The notes: generated by a model from the sequence alone, not told the origin. 23,591 nucleotides of DNA from Alphaproteobacteria bacterium (GCA_947500965.1 CANMWW010000002.1:1-23591); one strand, 5' to 3'; positions 6,981 through 14,888 are shown, counted from the first letter of the stretch. Made by a program: numbers and translations.

Positions 6981-7766
6981 TCAGGAGATCGCGCGGCCGC
7001 CGTCGACGAGGATGTCGGCGCCGTGGATGTAGGCCCCGGCATCGGTGCAGAGCAGCAGCGCCGCGCCGACGAGGTCGGCCGGCGTCCCGGTGCGGCCGAG
7101 CGGCACGCGCGCCAGCAGCTTGCCGCCATCGGTGGCGAGCTGCTCGCGGTTGCGCGCGGTGGCGATCACGCCTGGGCTCAGGTTGTTGACGGTCACGCCC
7201 GTGCCGCCGAACTGCCGCGCCAGGTTGACCGCCCAGTTGTGCTGCGCGGCCTTGGTGCCGGCATAGACGAGCATGCGCGGATGCGGCTGCTGCTGCTGGA
7301 TGCTGCCGATCGTCACGATGCGGCCCCAGCCTCGGGCGATCATGCCCGGCGCCAGCGCCTGCAGCAGCGCCAGCGTCGCCCAGAGGTTCACCGCGACCTG
7401 CCGGTCGAAGGCGGCGCGGCCGATCCGGTCCCAGTCCTCGAGGATCTCGATCGAGGCGTTCACCACCAGGATGTCGACCTTGCCCAAGGCCGCGAGGACC
7501 TCGGCGCCGAGGCGCTCGGGCGCGCCATCCGCGGCGAAGTCCGCGGCGAAGGCGATCGCCCTGCCCCCGGCCGCGGAGATGGCGGCCACCACGTCGGCGG
7601 CGTCGCGCTCCTCCTCGGCGCCGCCCGCGTGGTGGATCGCCACCGCGGCGCCCTGCGCGGCGAGCGCGGTCGCGATCGCGCGGCCGATCTCGCGCCGCGC
7701 GCCGGTCACCAGGGCGACGCGGCCATCGAGGCGGAAGGCCGCCATCGGGTCGGGCAGGTTCGGCAT
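6981..7766 (-). CDS. SDR family oxidoreductase
   Basis: A 261-residue classical short-chain dehydrogenase, first gene of the minus-strand catabolic operon. The cofactor motif is TGARREIG (21-28), with Glu in place of the middle glycine of the usual TGxxxGIG. The NNAG motif appears as VNAS (102-105). Catalytic Ser155, Tyr168 and Lys172 (YAGTK) are intact. The C-terminus ends in the standard GADILVDGG. AGGAGG stands about ten bases before the ATG at 7766; a longer reading (to 7892) would overlap the divergent MFS promoter and start. The partner enzymes suggest oxidation of an alcohol or reduction of a carbonyl in the same pathway. Confidence 0.9.
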   Translation of the reverse strand: MPNLPDPMAAFRLDGRVALVTGARREIGRAIATALAAQGAAVAIHHAGGAEEERDAADVVAAISAAGGRAIAFAADFAADGAPERLGAEVLAALGKVDILVVNASIEILEDWDRIGRAAFDRQVAVNLWATLALLQALAPGMIARGWGRIVTIGSIQQQQPHPRMLVYAGTKAAQHNWAVNLARQFGGTGVTVNNLSPGVIATARNREQLATDGGKLLARVPLGRTGTPADLVGAALLLCTDAGAYIHGADILVDGGRAIS

Positions 7767-7854
7767 GGGCTGGGCGCCTCCTTCGCGCGGTCGCTGGATG
7801 CGATGGTGCGCGCTGGCCGCCTCGAAGTCGATGCCGTAGCCTCGCAGCCCAACC
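7767..7854. promoter_or_regulatory. Divergent promoter region, SDR operon / MFS
   Basis: These 88 bp separate the six-gene minus-strand operon from a plus-strand MFS gene and must hold both promoters. Apart from the SDR ribosome-binding site I see no convincing -35/-10 pair or operator, and no regulator gene is adjacent. Confidence 0.4.
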
Positions 7855-9078
7855 ATGCGTTTTCTCGTCGCGCTCGTCGCGGCCTTCTCCATCGGGCATG
7901 CCTACCGGACCCTGCCGGCGGCGCTTGCCCCCGCGATCGCCGCGGAGCTCGCGCTCGAGCCCTGGGCGCTCGGCGTCTTCGGCGCCGCCTTCAACGTCGT
8001 CTTCGCGGCGATGCAGCTGCCGATCGGCGTGGCGCTCGACCGCGTCCCGCTGCGCCGCCTCGTCGCGGCTCTGCTCGCCGCCGCCGCGCTCGGCGCCGCG
8101 GTGGGCGCGAGTGCCACGTCCCTGCCCGCGCTGGTCGCCTCGCAGGCGCTGTTCGGGATCGGCTGCTCGGGCCTCTGGCTCGCCGTGTGCGTCCATGTCG
8201 CGCGCAGCCGGCCGGCCTCGGAGTTCGCCTGGACGACCACGGTCTGCGCCTCGCTCGGCTCGAGCGGCATGTTCCTGACCACCACGCCGCTGGCCCTCGT
8301 CGTGGAGGCGGCGGGCTGGCGCGTGGCGATGGCCTGCGTCGGCGCCCTCACCCTCGCGCTTCTCGCGCTCGTGCTGGCGACGCGCGACGACGGCGCGCCG
8401 TCGCCGCGCCGCGCCGAGGCGGGACCGGAGGCCTCGATGGCGCAGCTGCTGCGCGTGCCGGCGATCTTCGCCGGCGCGCTGCTCGGCCTCGTCTCCTATG
8501 GCTGCCTGCTCGCGATACGCGGGCTCTGGGTCGGGCCCTATCTCGAGCAGGCGCAGGGCCTGTCGCCCAGCGCCGCAGGCAACGTCGCCTTCGTCGTCTC
8601 CGCGGTGATGATCGCGGCGCCGCTCGCCTTCGGCCTCGCCGACCGCCGCGGCTGGCCGCGCCCGCCGATGCTGGCCGCCGGGTTCCTGGTCGCGGCCGCG
8701 GCGCTGCTCCTGCTCGGCGCGCTGCGCCCCGGGCCGTGGATCGCCGCCGCGCTGCTGGTCGTCTTCGCGGCCGGCGCCTCGGCCTTCGTCCTGCAATACG
8801 CCGACATCCGCGCCGCCGCGCCGCCCGGCCAGGAGGGCCGCGCCCTGTCGCTGCTGAACCTCGCCTTCCTGATCGGCGTCGCCGCGTGCCAGGTCGGGGC
8901 CGGGGCGCTGCTCGCGGCGCTCGGCGCGCGCCTCGCCCCCGCCGAGGCCTATGGCGCCGTGCTCGCGCTGCTCGGCGCGGTACTGGCGATCGCCGCCCTC
9001 GCCTTCCTCGTCCTCAGGCGGCGCGATCAGCGCGCCGCCGGCGCCTCGCGCATCCAGGAGCCGGCGTCGAAGCGGTGA
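7855..9078 (+). CDS. MFS transporter
   Basis: A 407-residue inner-membrane major facilitator with about 12 helices; motif-A-like GVALDRVPLRRL lies between helices 2 and 3. I do not recognise a substrate-specific subgroup. The ATG at 7855 directly opens the first helix; an in-frame TAG shortly upstream excludes a longer form, and the ribosome-binding site is weak. It is divergent from the catabolic operon, which has two MFS genes of its own, so it may supply the same substrate or an intermediate. The last 52 bp overlap the 3' end of the convergent creatininase gene, and the overlap encodes a charged tail in this protein. Confidence 0.86.
   Translation: MRFLVALVAAFSIGHAYRTLPAALAPAIAAELALEPWALGVFGAAFNVVFAAMQLPIGVALDRVPLRRLVAALLAAAALGAAVGASATSLPALVASQALFGIGCSGLWLAVCVHVARSRPASEFAWTTTVCASLGSSGMFLTTTPLALVVEAAGWRVAMACVGALTLALLALVLATRDDGAPSPRRAEAGPEASMAQLLRVPAIFAGALLGLVSYGCLLAIRGLWVGPYLEQAQGLSPSAAGNVAFVVSAVMIAAPLAFGLADRRGWPRPPMLAAGFLVAAAALLLLGALRPGPWIAAALLVVFAAGASAFVLQYADIRAAAPPGQEGRALSLLNLAFLIGVAACQVGAGALLAALGARLAPAEAYGAVLALLGAVLAIAALAFLVLRRRDQRAAGASRIQEPASKR
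9017..9039. terminator. 9-bp stem-loop at the creatininase stop
   Basis: Arms GGCGGCGCG and CGCGCCGCC match perfectly around the loop ATCAG, which contains the creatininase stop (TCA at 9027-9029 on the plus strand). It may end the minus-strand transcript although it lies inside the MFS coding sequence. No U-tract follows. Confidence 0.45.
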
Positions 9079-9848
9079 ACCTCGGCGAGCAGCGTCGCGA
9101 GCGCAGAGGCCGCCTGCTCGACGATGCGACCGCCAAGCGCGGCGTCGCCGAGCCGCGCGTCGCCCACCGCGCCGGAGGCGCCGAGGTCCTGCGTCTCCCA
9201 GCCGAAGCCCACCTCGCCATGCGGCGCGAGCTGCGCGAAGGCCGGCTGGCGCGCGATCCAGGCGGAGGAGAAGTCCCGCGCCTCGTCCTCGCGCACCAGG
9301 CCGGGATGGAGGTGGCGCATCATCGCCGTCTCGACCGCGCCGGCATGGATGCCCCAGCGGCGCTCGGCCTCGGGCAGCGCGGCCTCGGCGGGGTCCGCGC
9401 GATGCAGGCGGAACCAGCTCGCGGCGACGGCGAACATGCCATGCACCGCGCGCAGCCGCGTGCAGAGCACGTCGACCAGCTGCGGCTGGCCGCCATGGCT
9501 GTTGAACACGACGAGCTTGCGCAGCCCCGCGCGGGCCACCGAGGCACCGATGTCCTCCCACAGCGCGAGCGTCGTTTCTGCGCGCAGCGTCAGCGTGCCC
9601 GGGAAGCGCGCGTGCTCCGGCGAATGCCCGACCGCCTGGATCGGCAGGGCGAGCAGCGGCATCCCGGCGGGCGCGATCGCCAGCGCGCGCGCGAGGATCG
9701 CCTCGGCGAGCGCGGCGTCGACGCGCAGCGGCAGGTGCGGCCCGTGCTGCTCGATCGCGGCCACGGGCAGGATGGCGACCGCGTCGCGCGGCAGGCGCGC
9801 GAAATCCGTCCAGGCGAGCTCGTCCCAGCGCCTCGGCAAAGCAGCCAT
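9027..9848 (-). CDS. Creatininase family amidohydrolase
   Basis: A 273-residue metal-dependent amidohydrolase of the creatininase fold. Metal-ligand candidates are Glu33 and His35 in EQHGPHLPL, Asp44, His118 in NSHGG and Glu173 in HAGAVET. The glycine after NSHG, where true creatininase has a ligand glutamate, is typical of the ArfB/MftE-like members that hydrolyse formamides or trim peptides, so creatinine is not the assured substrate. GGAGGG precedes the ATG at 9848 with normal spacing. It is divergent, across 98 bp, from an M24 hydrolase with the creatinase fold, and convergent with an MFS gene that overlaps its end by 52 bp. Confidence 0.9.
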   Translation of the reverse strand: MAALPRRWDELAWTDFARLPRDAVAILPVAAIEQHGPHLPLRVDAALAEAILARALAIAPAGMPLLALPIQAVGHSPEHARFPGTLTLRAETTLALWEDIGASVARAGLRKLVVFNSHGGQPQLVDVLCTRLRAVHGMFAVAASWFRLHRADPAEAALPEAERRWGIHAGAVETAMMRHLHPGLVREDEARDFSSAWIARQPAFAQLAPHGEVGFGWETQDLGASGAVGDARLGDAALGGRIVEQAASALATLLAEVHRFDAGSWMREAPAAR

Positions 9849-9897
9849 CGAACCCTCCTCGGTCTGCGCGAGGCCGGATGCTAGCGGAAGCCGCGGC

Positions 9898-9915
9898 CGC
9901 GATGCGATGATCGCG
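9898..9915. promoter_or_regulatory. Inverted repeat between creatininase and M24 genes
   Basis: CGCGAT, six bases, then ATCGCG, centred in the 98-bp divergent promoter region. It is a candidate operator by position only; such short GC-rich repeats are common by chance here. GGGAG before the M24 ATG is a normal ribosome-binding site. Confidence 0.3.
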
Positions 9916-9946
9916 CGGGCAGGACGATGCAGCGACGGGAGCGGAC

Positions 9947-11200
9947 ATGAAGGGCGGTTTCCTCGACCGGCAGCGGGCCGAGGCGCTGATGCGCGCGGCC
10001 GGCATCGACGCGCTGGTCGTGCTCCAGCCGGAGAACTTCTCCTACGCGACCGGCGCCACGCCTGGCGTCGCGGCGCTCTGGCGTCGCGCCGGCGCCGCGA
10101 TCGCGCTGGTCCCGCAGCCGGCGGGCGCGCCGGCGGCCGCAGTGGTCAGCGACCTCTTCGCGCCGGCCTTCCGCGCCGCCTCGGACATCGCCGACCTGCG
10201 CAGCCACGCGATCTGGGTGGAAACCGCCGACCTGCGCGGCGTCCTGCCCAGCAACCGCCCGACCGGCGAGCTGGTCGCGGAGACGCAGTCCGGCCGGCCG
10301 CGCGGCTTCCAGCGCCCGCCCACCTTCGAGCCGCGCGAGGCCTTCGGCCTGCTGCGCGACCTGCTCGCGGAGCGTGGCCTGCTCGGCGCGCGGCTCGGCG
10401 TCGAGTTCGACTTCCTGCCGGTCAACGACCTGCGGCTGCTCGAGGAGGCCCTGCCCGGCGCGACGCTGGTCGACAGCTCGCGCGTCTTTGATCGCCTGCG
10501 CATGGTCAAGGCGCCGGGCGAGGTCGCGCTGCTGCGCACCGGCGCGCAGCTCGCCGAGGAAGGCATCCGCGCGGTGATGCGCGAGCTGCGCGCGGGCCAG
10601 TCGCGCCCGCAGCTCTCGGAGACCTGGCACGCCGCCGTGGTCGCCGAGGCGCGCCGCCGCGGCGTCGCCAACATGACCGGCAAGTGGGACTACATCTCCG
10701 TCGGCCCCGATCCCTGGGGGCCCGGCGGCAAGGTCGAGCCCGGCACGGTGATCAAGATCGACGTCGGCTGCGTGCTCTCCGGCTACAGCTCCGATTCCGC
10801 GCGCACCTTCGTCTTCGGTCGCGCCGACGCGCATGCCCGCGCGATCCACGCCGCGCTGCGCGCCGCCTTCGACGCCGGCCGCGCCGCCTTCAGGCCGGGC
10901 GCGACGCTCGGCCAGGTCCACGCCGCCTGCATCGGCGCGATGCGCGCGGCAGGCTTCCCGAGCTTCGCGCGCGGGCATTTCGGCCACGGCATCGGCCAGA
11001 ACGTGTGGAGCGAGGAATGGCCCTATACCGGGCCCGGCGTCGACGTCGCGCTCGAGCCGGGCATGGTCATGGCCTTCGAGACGCCCTTCTACGTCGACGG
11101 CGTCGGCGGCTTCATCATCGAGGACCAGCTCCTCGTCACCGCGGACGGCCACGAGACGATGAACACCCTGCCCTACGACCTGCTGGAGATCGGGGGCTGA
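9947..11200 (+). CDS. M24 family metallohydrolase (Xaa-Pro peptidase / creatinase fold)
   Basis: A 417-residue pita-bread-fold hydrolase: an N-terminal creatinase_N-like domain (about 5-175) and a C-terminal M24 domain (about 185-410). All five dinuclear metal ligands are present: Asp272 in IKIDVG, Asp283 in SSDSARTF with the usual D-x10-D spacing, His347 in GHFGHGIG, Glu378 in AFETP and Glu392 in IIEDQ. Retained ligands argue for a metallopeptidase or related hydrolase rather than metal-free creatinase. After the histidine it reads QNVWSEEWP, so other M24 chemistries (ectoine hydrolase, DddP-like) cannot be dismissed, but none is supported. GGGAG precedes the ATG. Its neighbours are a divergent creatininase-family gene and a convergent SDR. 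Confidence 0.9.
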   Translation: MKGGFLDRQRAEALMRAAGIDALVVLQPENFSYATGATPGVAALWRRAGAAIALVPQPAGAPAAAVVSDLFAPAFRAASDIADLRSHAIWVETADLRGVLPSNRPTGELVAETQSGRPRGFQRPPTFEPREAFGLLRDLLAERGLLGARLGVEFDFLPVNDLRLLEEALPGATLVDSSRVFDRLRMVKAPGEVALLRTGAQLAEEGIRAVMRELRAGQSRPQLSETWHAAVVAEARRRGVANMTGKWDYISVGPDPWGPGGKVEPGTVIKIDVGCVLSGYSSDSARTFVFGRADAHARAIHAALRAAFDAGRAAFRPGATLGQVHAACIGAMRAAGFPSFARGHFGHGIGQNVWSEEWPYTGPGVDVALEPGMVMAFETPFYVDGVGGFIIEDQLLVTADGHETMNTLPYDLLEIGG

Positions 11201-11219
11201 CGCCCGTCGCGGCGCTCAG
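11197..11219. terminator. Imperfect inverted repeat at convergent stops (M24/SDR)
   Basis: CTGACGCC and GGCGCTCAG pair with one asymmetric bulge around CGTCGC. The two stop codons (11198-11200 and 11216-11218) sit in opposite arms. A weak bidirectional terminator is possible. Confidence 0.3.
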
Positions 11220-11986
11220 AACGTGGCGAGCAGCCCGCCATCGACGGTGACGACCGAGCCCGTGCAATAGGCGGCGCCCGGCGAGGCAAGGAACACCGCC
11301 GCCGCGCCGAGCTCGGAGAGGTCGCCCCAGCGCCCGGCCGGCGTGCGCCTGCACACGGCCTCGTGGAATTTCGGGTCGGCGCGGATGCCGGCATTGGCCT
11401 CGGTCGGGAAATAGCCCGGCGCGATCGCGTTCACCGTGATGCCCTCGGGCGCGAGCTCGACGGCGAGCGAGCGCATGAGGCCGTGCAGGCCATGCTTCGC
11501 CGCGGTGTAGGGCGCGAGGGTCGGCCGCGCGATCGTGGCGTTGACCGAGGAGATCATGATGATCCGCCCGTGGCGCTGGCGGACCATCATGCGCGCCGCC
11601 TCGCGCGACATGCGGAAGCACGAGGTCAGGTCGGTGTCGATGACCGCCTGCCAGTCGGCGTCGCTCTGCTCGAGCAGCGGCTTGCGGATCGTCATGCCGG
11701 CGTTGTTGACGAGGATGTCGAGCCGGCCGTGCTCGCGCGCGATCGCCTCGAAGCACGCCATCGTCGCCGCGGCGTCGTTGACGTCGAAGGCGATGCCCGA
11801 GGCCTTCGCCCCCGCCTCGCGCAGGCGGCGCGCCTGCGCCTCCACCGCCGCGGCGTTGCGCGCGGTCACGACCACGTGGGCGCCGGAGGCGGCGAGCGCC
11901 TCGGCGATCCCGCCGCCGATGCCGCGCGTGCCGCCGGTGACCAGCGCCACGCGCCCGGTGAGGTCGAAGGAAGGGGGCTTCAGCAT
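11216..11986 (-). CDS. SDR family oxidoreductase (gluconate 5-dehydrogenase-like)
   Basis: A 256-residue classical short-chain dehydrogenase, cytoplasmic. TGGTRGIG (17-24) binds the dinucleotide, NNAG is at 94-97, and Ser147, Tyr160 and Lys164 (YTAAK) form the active site. The sequence style (PGYFPTEAN, VVTVDGGLLATF) resembles gluconate 5-dehydrogenase and related sugar-acid or alcohol dehydrogenases, but specificity cannot be fixed. GAGGAA precedes the ATG at 11986 at a normal distance. It lies 36 bp after the M81 gene and is probably third in the aminotransferase operon. Its stop faces the M24 gene 15 bp away. Confidence 0.92.
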   Translation of the reverse strand: MLKPPSFDLTGRVALVTGGTRGIGGGIAEALAASGAHVVVTARNAAAVEAQARRLREAGAKASGIAFDVNDAAATMACFEAIAREHGRLDILVNNAGMTIRKPLLEQSDADWQAVIDTDLTSCFRMSREAARMMVRQRHGRIIMISSVNATIARPTLAPYTAAKHGLHGLMRSLAVELAPEGITVNAIAPGYFPTEANAGIRADPKFHEAVCRRTPAGRWGDLSELGAAAVFLASPGAAYCTGSVVTVDGGLLATF

Positions 11987-12022
11987 GGCGATGTTCCTCG
12001 GATGAAGGCGCCGCGCGCCACC

Positions 12023-13492
12023 TCAGTCGAGCGGGAAGAGCGGGCGCGTGACGCGGTGGAGCCGGAGCCTGCGCATGTTGCCGCAGGTCGGCCCCGGCGT
12101 GTCGGCGACGAGGATGCGCGCGGCATGCGGGCCGAAGGCGACGCGGAAATGCGCGGGCGACTTCACGAAGACCAGCGCGGCATGGCGCAGCTCCAGGCCG
12201 AACGCCGCGAAGAGCCCGGTATCCCACTCGAAGGCCGGGTTGGTGCGCACCGCCACGCGGATGTCGCCGATGGCGAGCACGGCGACGAGGCCGAGCTGCA
12301 CGACGCTGCCCTCGGCGCCGGCGTCGTGCATCGTGAACACGCCGTCGCCCAGGCTGCGCACCACCGCCTCGACCTCGACCGGTGCGCCATCCGCTGGCGA
12401 GGCATGATGGCCGAGGCGCAGGCGCAGCCGCGCGCCGGGCCCGGCCTCGAGCGCCTTCGCCGCGGCCGCGCCATCGCACAGCGTCAGGTAGGTGAGCCTG
12501 CCGGCGCGGTCCGCGCCGAGGCGCAGCAGCGCGGAGAGCACGGCCGCGCTGTCCGCCGCGGCGCCGCCGCTCGGGCTGTCGCCGATGTCGCTGACGACGG
12601 TGGTGCCGCTGCCGGAAAGCCCGGTGCGGATCGCCTCGTCGAGCGGCACGAGGTCCGGCTCGAAGCCGTGGCGCGCCTCCCAGGCCCGCGCGGCGAGGTC
12701 GTCGGCGACGCGCTGCGCCGATGCCTCGTCGCCATCGGCGCAGACCAGCGCCGCGAAGCCGAGGTCCGGCACGTCGAGCCAGGGCTGGACCGGGAAGATC
12801 GAGGCGTGCAGGCACGCGCCCGCCGCCTCGTGCCCCCGCGCCGCGCGCACGATCGACGCCAGCGGCTCCGCGCCGGTCGTCGCGCACACGGCGCTGACGA
12901 TCATGTGCCGCTTGGCGAGCGCCATGACCGGGCGGCGGCGGCCCGAGATCGCGTCGAGCAGGAGCCGCGCCACGCGCTCGCCCGTCTCCCACATGTCGAT
13001 ATGCGGGTATTCGCGGTAGCCGACATAGAAGACGCCGGGCTGCAGCATCGCGGCCGTGATGTGCCCATGCAGGTCGAGCGACACGCCGATCGGTACGCCC
13101 GGGCCGACGACCTCGCGCACGCGGCGCACGATCTCGGCCTCGGCGTCGGGCTCGTCCTCGACCACCATCGCCCCGTGCAGCGCCAGCGCCACGCCGTCCA
13201 GCCTACCCGCCGCGCGCAGCCGCGCGAGCATCTCGCCGAGCAGCACCTCGAAGTCGGCGCGCGCAGCGATGCCGCTGGCGCCGGCATGCGCGGCGATGGT
13301 CGGCACGACCTCGACGCCCGCCTCGCGGAACACCGACAGGAAGGCCGGGACCTCGACGCGCGCCGCGCCGTAGCGCGAGAGCATCTCCTCGCCGCGATGG
13401 AGGTAGAACGCCTCGAAGGTGCGCAGGGTCGTGGCGAAGGGGACGAAGGTGTTCGTCTCCTGCATCAGCGACCCGATGGCGACGCGCGTCAT
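12023..13492 (-). CDS. M81 family metallopeptidase (MlrC-like)
   Basis: A 489-residue protein of the M81/MlrC family, whose founder MlrC degrades linearised microcystin in sphingomonads; most relatives have unknown small-peptide substrates. The N-terminal catalytic part opens with the family signature QETNTF (11-16); LALHGAM (103-109), Asp140 and His142 in LDLHGH and His164 in YPHID are the expected zinc-site positions. The C-terminal MlrC domain spans about 300-480. No signal peptide is seen, so it should act on imported substrate. Its ATG overlaps the aminotransferase stop as ATGA, indicating translational coupling. An SDR gene follows after 36 bp. Confidence 0.9.
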   Translation of the reverse strand: MTRVAIGSLMQETNTFVPFATTLRTFEAFYLHRGEEMLSRYGAARVEVPAFLSVFREAGVEVVPTIAAHAGASGIAARADFEVLLGEMLARLRAAGRLDGVALALHGAMVVEDEPDAEAEIVRRVREVVGPGVPIGVSLDLHGHITAAMLQPGVFYVGYREYPHIDMWETGERVARLLLDAISGRRRPVMALAKRHMIVSAVCATTGAEPLASIVRAARGHEAAGACLHASIFPVQPWLDVPDLGFAALVCADGDEASAQRVADDLAARAWEARHGFEPDLVPLDEAIRTGLSGSGTTVVSDIGDSPSGGAAADSAAVLSALLRLGADRAGRLTYLTLCDGAAAAKALEAGPGARLRLRLGHHASPADGAPVEVEAVVRSLGDGVFTMHDAGAEGSVVQLGLVAVLAIGDIRVAVRTNPAFEWDTGLFAAFGLELRHAALVFVKSPAHFRVAFGPHAARILVADTPGPTCGNMRRLRLHRVTRPLFPLD

Positions 13493-14841
13493 GCGACCGG
13501 CACCTCGCGCGCGGCGCGGCGCACCGCCTCCAGCGTCTCGTCGACGATCGCGTCGTCATGCGCGGCGGACATGAACCAGGCGCCGCGCTCGAGCGCGCGC
13601 ACGCCGTTGGCAAGCAGCGCGGCGCAGAACCTGACGTATTTCGCGCGGTTCATGCGGGCGAGGTCGCGCCAGTTGCGCGCCGGCGCGTCGAGGTCGAAGG
13701 CGACGTGGAAGACCTGCGGCCATCCCGTCACCACCGCCTTGTGGCCGGCCGCGGCGAGCTCGTCGCGGATGCCGTCCATCAGCCGGCGCCCGCGCAGCTC
13801 GATCGCGGCGAAGAGCTCGGGCGTCAGCGCCTCGAGCGTCGCCAGCGTCGCCGCCATGGCGACCGGCTGCGCGTTGAACGTGCCGCCATGCACGACGCCC
13901 TTGCCGAAGAGGTCAAGCAGGTCGCCGCGCCCGGCGATCGCGGCCACGGGGAAGCCGTTGGCGATCGCCTTGGCGAAGGTCGCGATGTCGGGCGTGACGC
14001 CGAAGCGCTGCTGCGCGCCGCCCGGCGCGAGGCGGAAGCCGGTGATCACCTCGTCGAAGACCAGGATCGTGCCGTGGCGCGAGCAGGCCGCGCGCACGCC
14101 CTCGAGGTAGCCCGGCGCGGGGGGCACCGCGCCGGAGTTGCACATCGCGGCCTCCATGATGAGGCCGGCGACGTCGCCGCGCGCCAGGCGCGCCTCCACG
14201 AGGTCGAGGCGGTTCCAGGACAGCACCTCGACGTTGCGGCCCGCGTCCTCCTCCTGGCCCTTGCTGCCGCCCACCGGGCGTGGCGCGTCCTCGGGGCCGG
14301 CGAGGTCGGGCGCCGGCGCGGTCGACCACAGCACGTTGTCGAGCCAGCCATGGTAGTGGCCCTCGAACTTCACGATCTTCGTGCGCCCGGTGGCGGCGCG
14401 CGCGAGGCGGAAGGCCGCCTGCACGACCTCGGAGCCGGAGGAGGCGAAGCGCATGCGCTCCGCGCAGGGGACCATCTCGCAGACGCGCCGCGCGGCCTGC
14501 GCCTCGAGGTCGGTCTGGCCGGCATAGAGGATCCCGCGCTCGAGCTGCGCGGCCGCGGCGCGGCGCACCACCTCGGGATTGTGGCCGAGGATCATCGGCC
14601 CCATGCCGAGGTAGTAGTCGATGAGCCTGTTGCCATCGACGTCGAAGAGGCAGGCGCCCTCGCCGCGCTCGAACACCAGCGGCGTCGGCGCCATCCCGAG
14701 GCGGAAGTTGCTGCTCACGCCGCCGGCCAGCCAGCGCGAATTCTCGGCGATGCGCCGCGCGGATTCGTCGAAGCTGCAGCGGCGGCCGGAATTGTGGCCC
14801 CGCGGATCGGCGACCGCGCCTTTGCCATGCGAACCGGACAT
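13489..14841 (-). CDS. Class III aminotransferase (glutamate-1-semialdehyde aminomutase-like)
   Basis: A 450-residue PLP enzyme of fold type I. SSGSE (134-138) contacts the cofactor phosphate, Asp263 in VFDEVITGFR pairs with the pyridine nitrogen, and Lys291 in FAKAIANGFP is the Schiff-base lysine. Overall it is GSAM-like, but a true hemL would not be expected at the head of a catabolic operon with an M81 peptidase and an IclR regulator, so an omega- or beta-amino acid transaminase or aminomutase is more likely. The 25-residue N-terminal extension is polar. GAGGGGG precedes the ATG at 14841. It overlaps the M81 gene by four bases and is divergent from iclR. Confidence 0.9.
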   Translation of the reverse strand: MSGSHGKGAVADPRGHNSGRRCSFDESARRIAENSRWLAGGVSSNFRLGMAPTPLVFERGEGACLFDVDGNRLIDYYLGMGPMILGHNPEVVRRAAAAQLERGILYAGQTDLEAQAARRVCEMVPCAERMRFASSGSEVVQAAFRLARAATGRTKIVKFEGHYHGWLDNVLWSTAPAPDLAGPEDAPRPVGGSKGQEEDAGRNVEVLSWNRLDLVEARLARGDVAGLIMEAAMCNSGAVPPAPGYLEGVRAACSRHGTILVFDEVITGFRLAPGGAQQRFGVTPDIATFAKAIANGFPVAAIAGRGDLLDLFGKGVVHGGTFNAQPVAMAATLATLEALTPELFAAIELRGRRLMDGIRDELAAAGHKAVVTGWPQVFHVAFDLDAPARNWRDLARMNRAKYVRFCAALLANGVRALERGAWFMSAAHDDAIVDETLEAVRRAAREVPVA

Positions 14842-14882
14842 GCGACTTCCCCCTCGTTTCGCTTGATCCCCGGGCGAGACTA

Positions 14883-14888
14883 GGTCAA
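14883..14888 (-). promoter_or_regulatory. Possible -35 element of the aminotransferase operon
   Basis: TTGACC on the minus strand, about 42 bases before the aminotransferase ATG and adjoining the palindrome at 14890-14908. No good -10 is found at the right spacing, so the call rests on the -35 match only. Confidence 0.25.

Noticed and set aside
6889..10005. Very long open frames on both strands (1038 codons minus; 953 codons plus at 7023-9884)
   Set aside because: They are low-complexity Arg/Ala/Gly translations antisense or out of frame to the SDR, MFS and creatininase genes, as expected at this GC content.
9947..11200. Assignment of the M24 gene as creatinase, ectoine hydrolase or DMSP lyase DddP
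   Set aside because: All five metal ligands argue against creatinase. The segment after His347 has extra residues relative to the HGxGxxDEWP-like pattern I recall for DddP, and no doe or ddd partner genes lie nearby.
11363..14110. A 915-codon plus-strand open frame
   Set aside because: It is the antisense of the SDR, M81 and aminotransferase genes, all of which have intact catalytic motifs on the minus strand; the translation has no recognisable domain.
13489..14841. True hemL (glutamate-1-semialdehyde aminomutase for tetrapyrrole synthesis)
   Set aside because: Alphaproteobacteria normally make aminolevulinate by the HemA (Shemin) route, and the operon context is catabolic with an IclR regulator.
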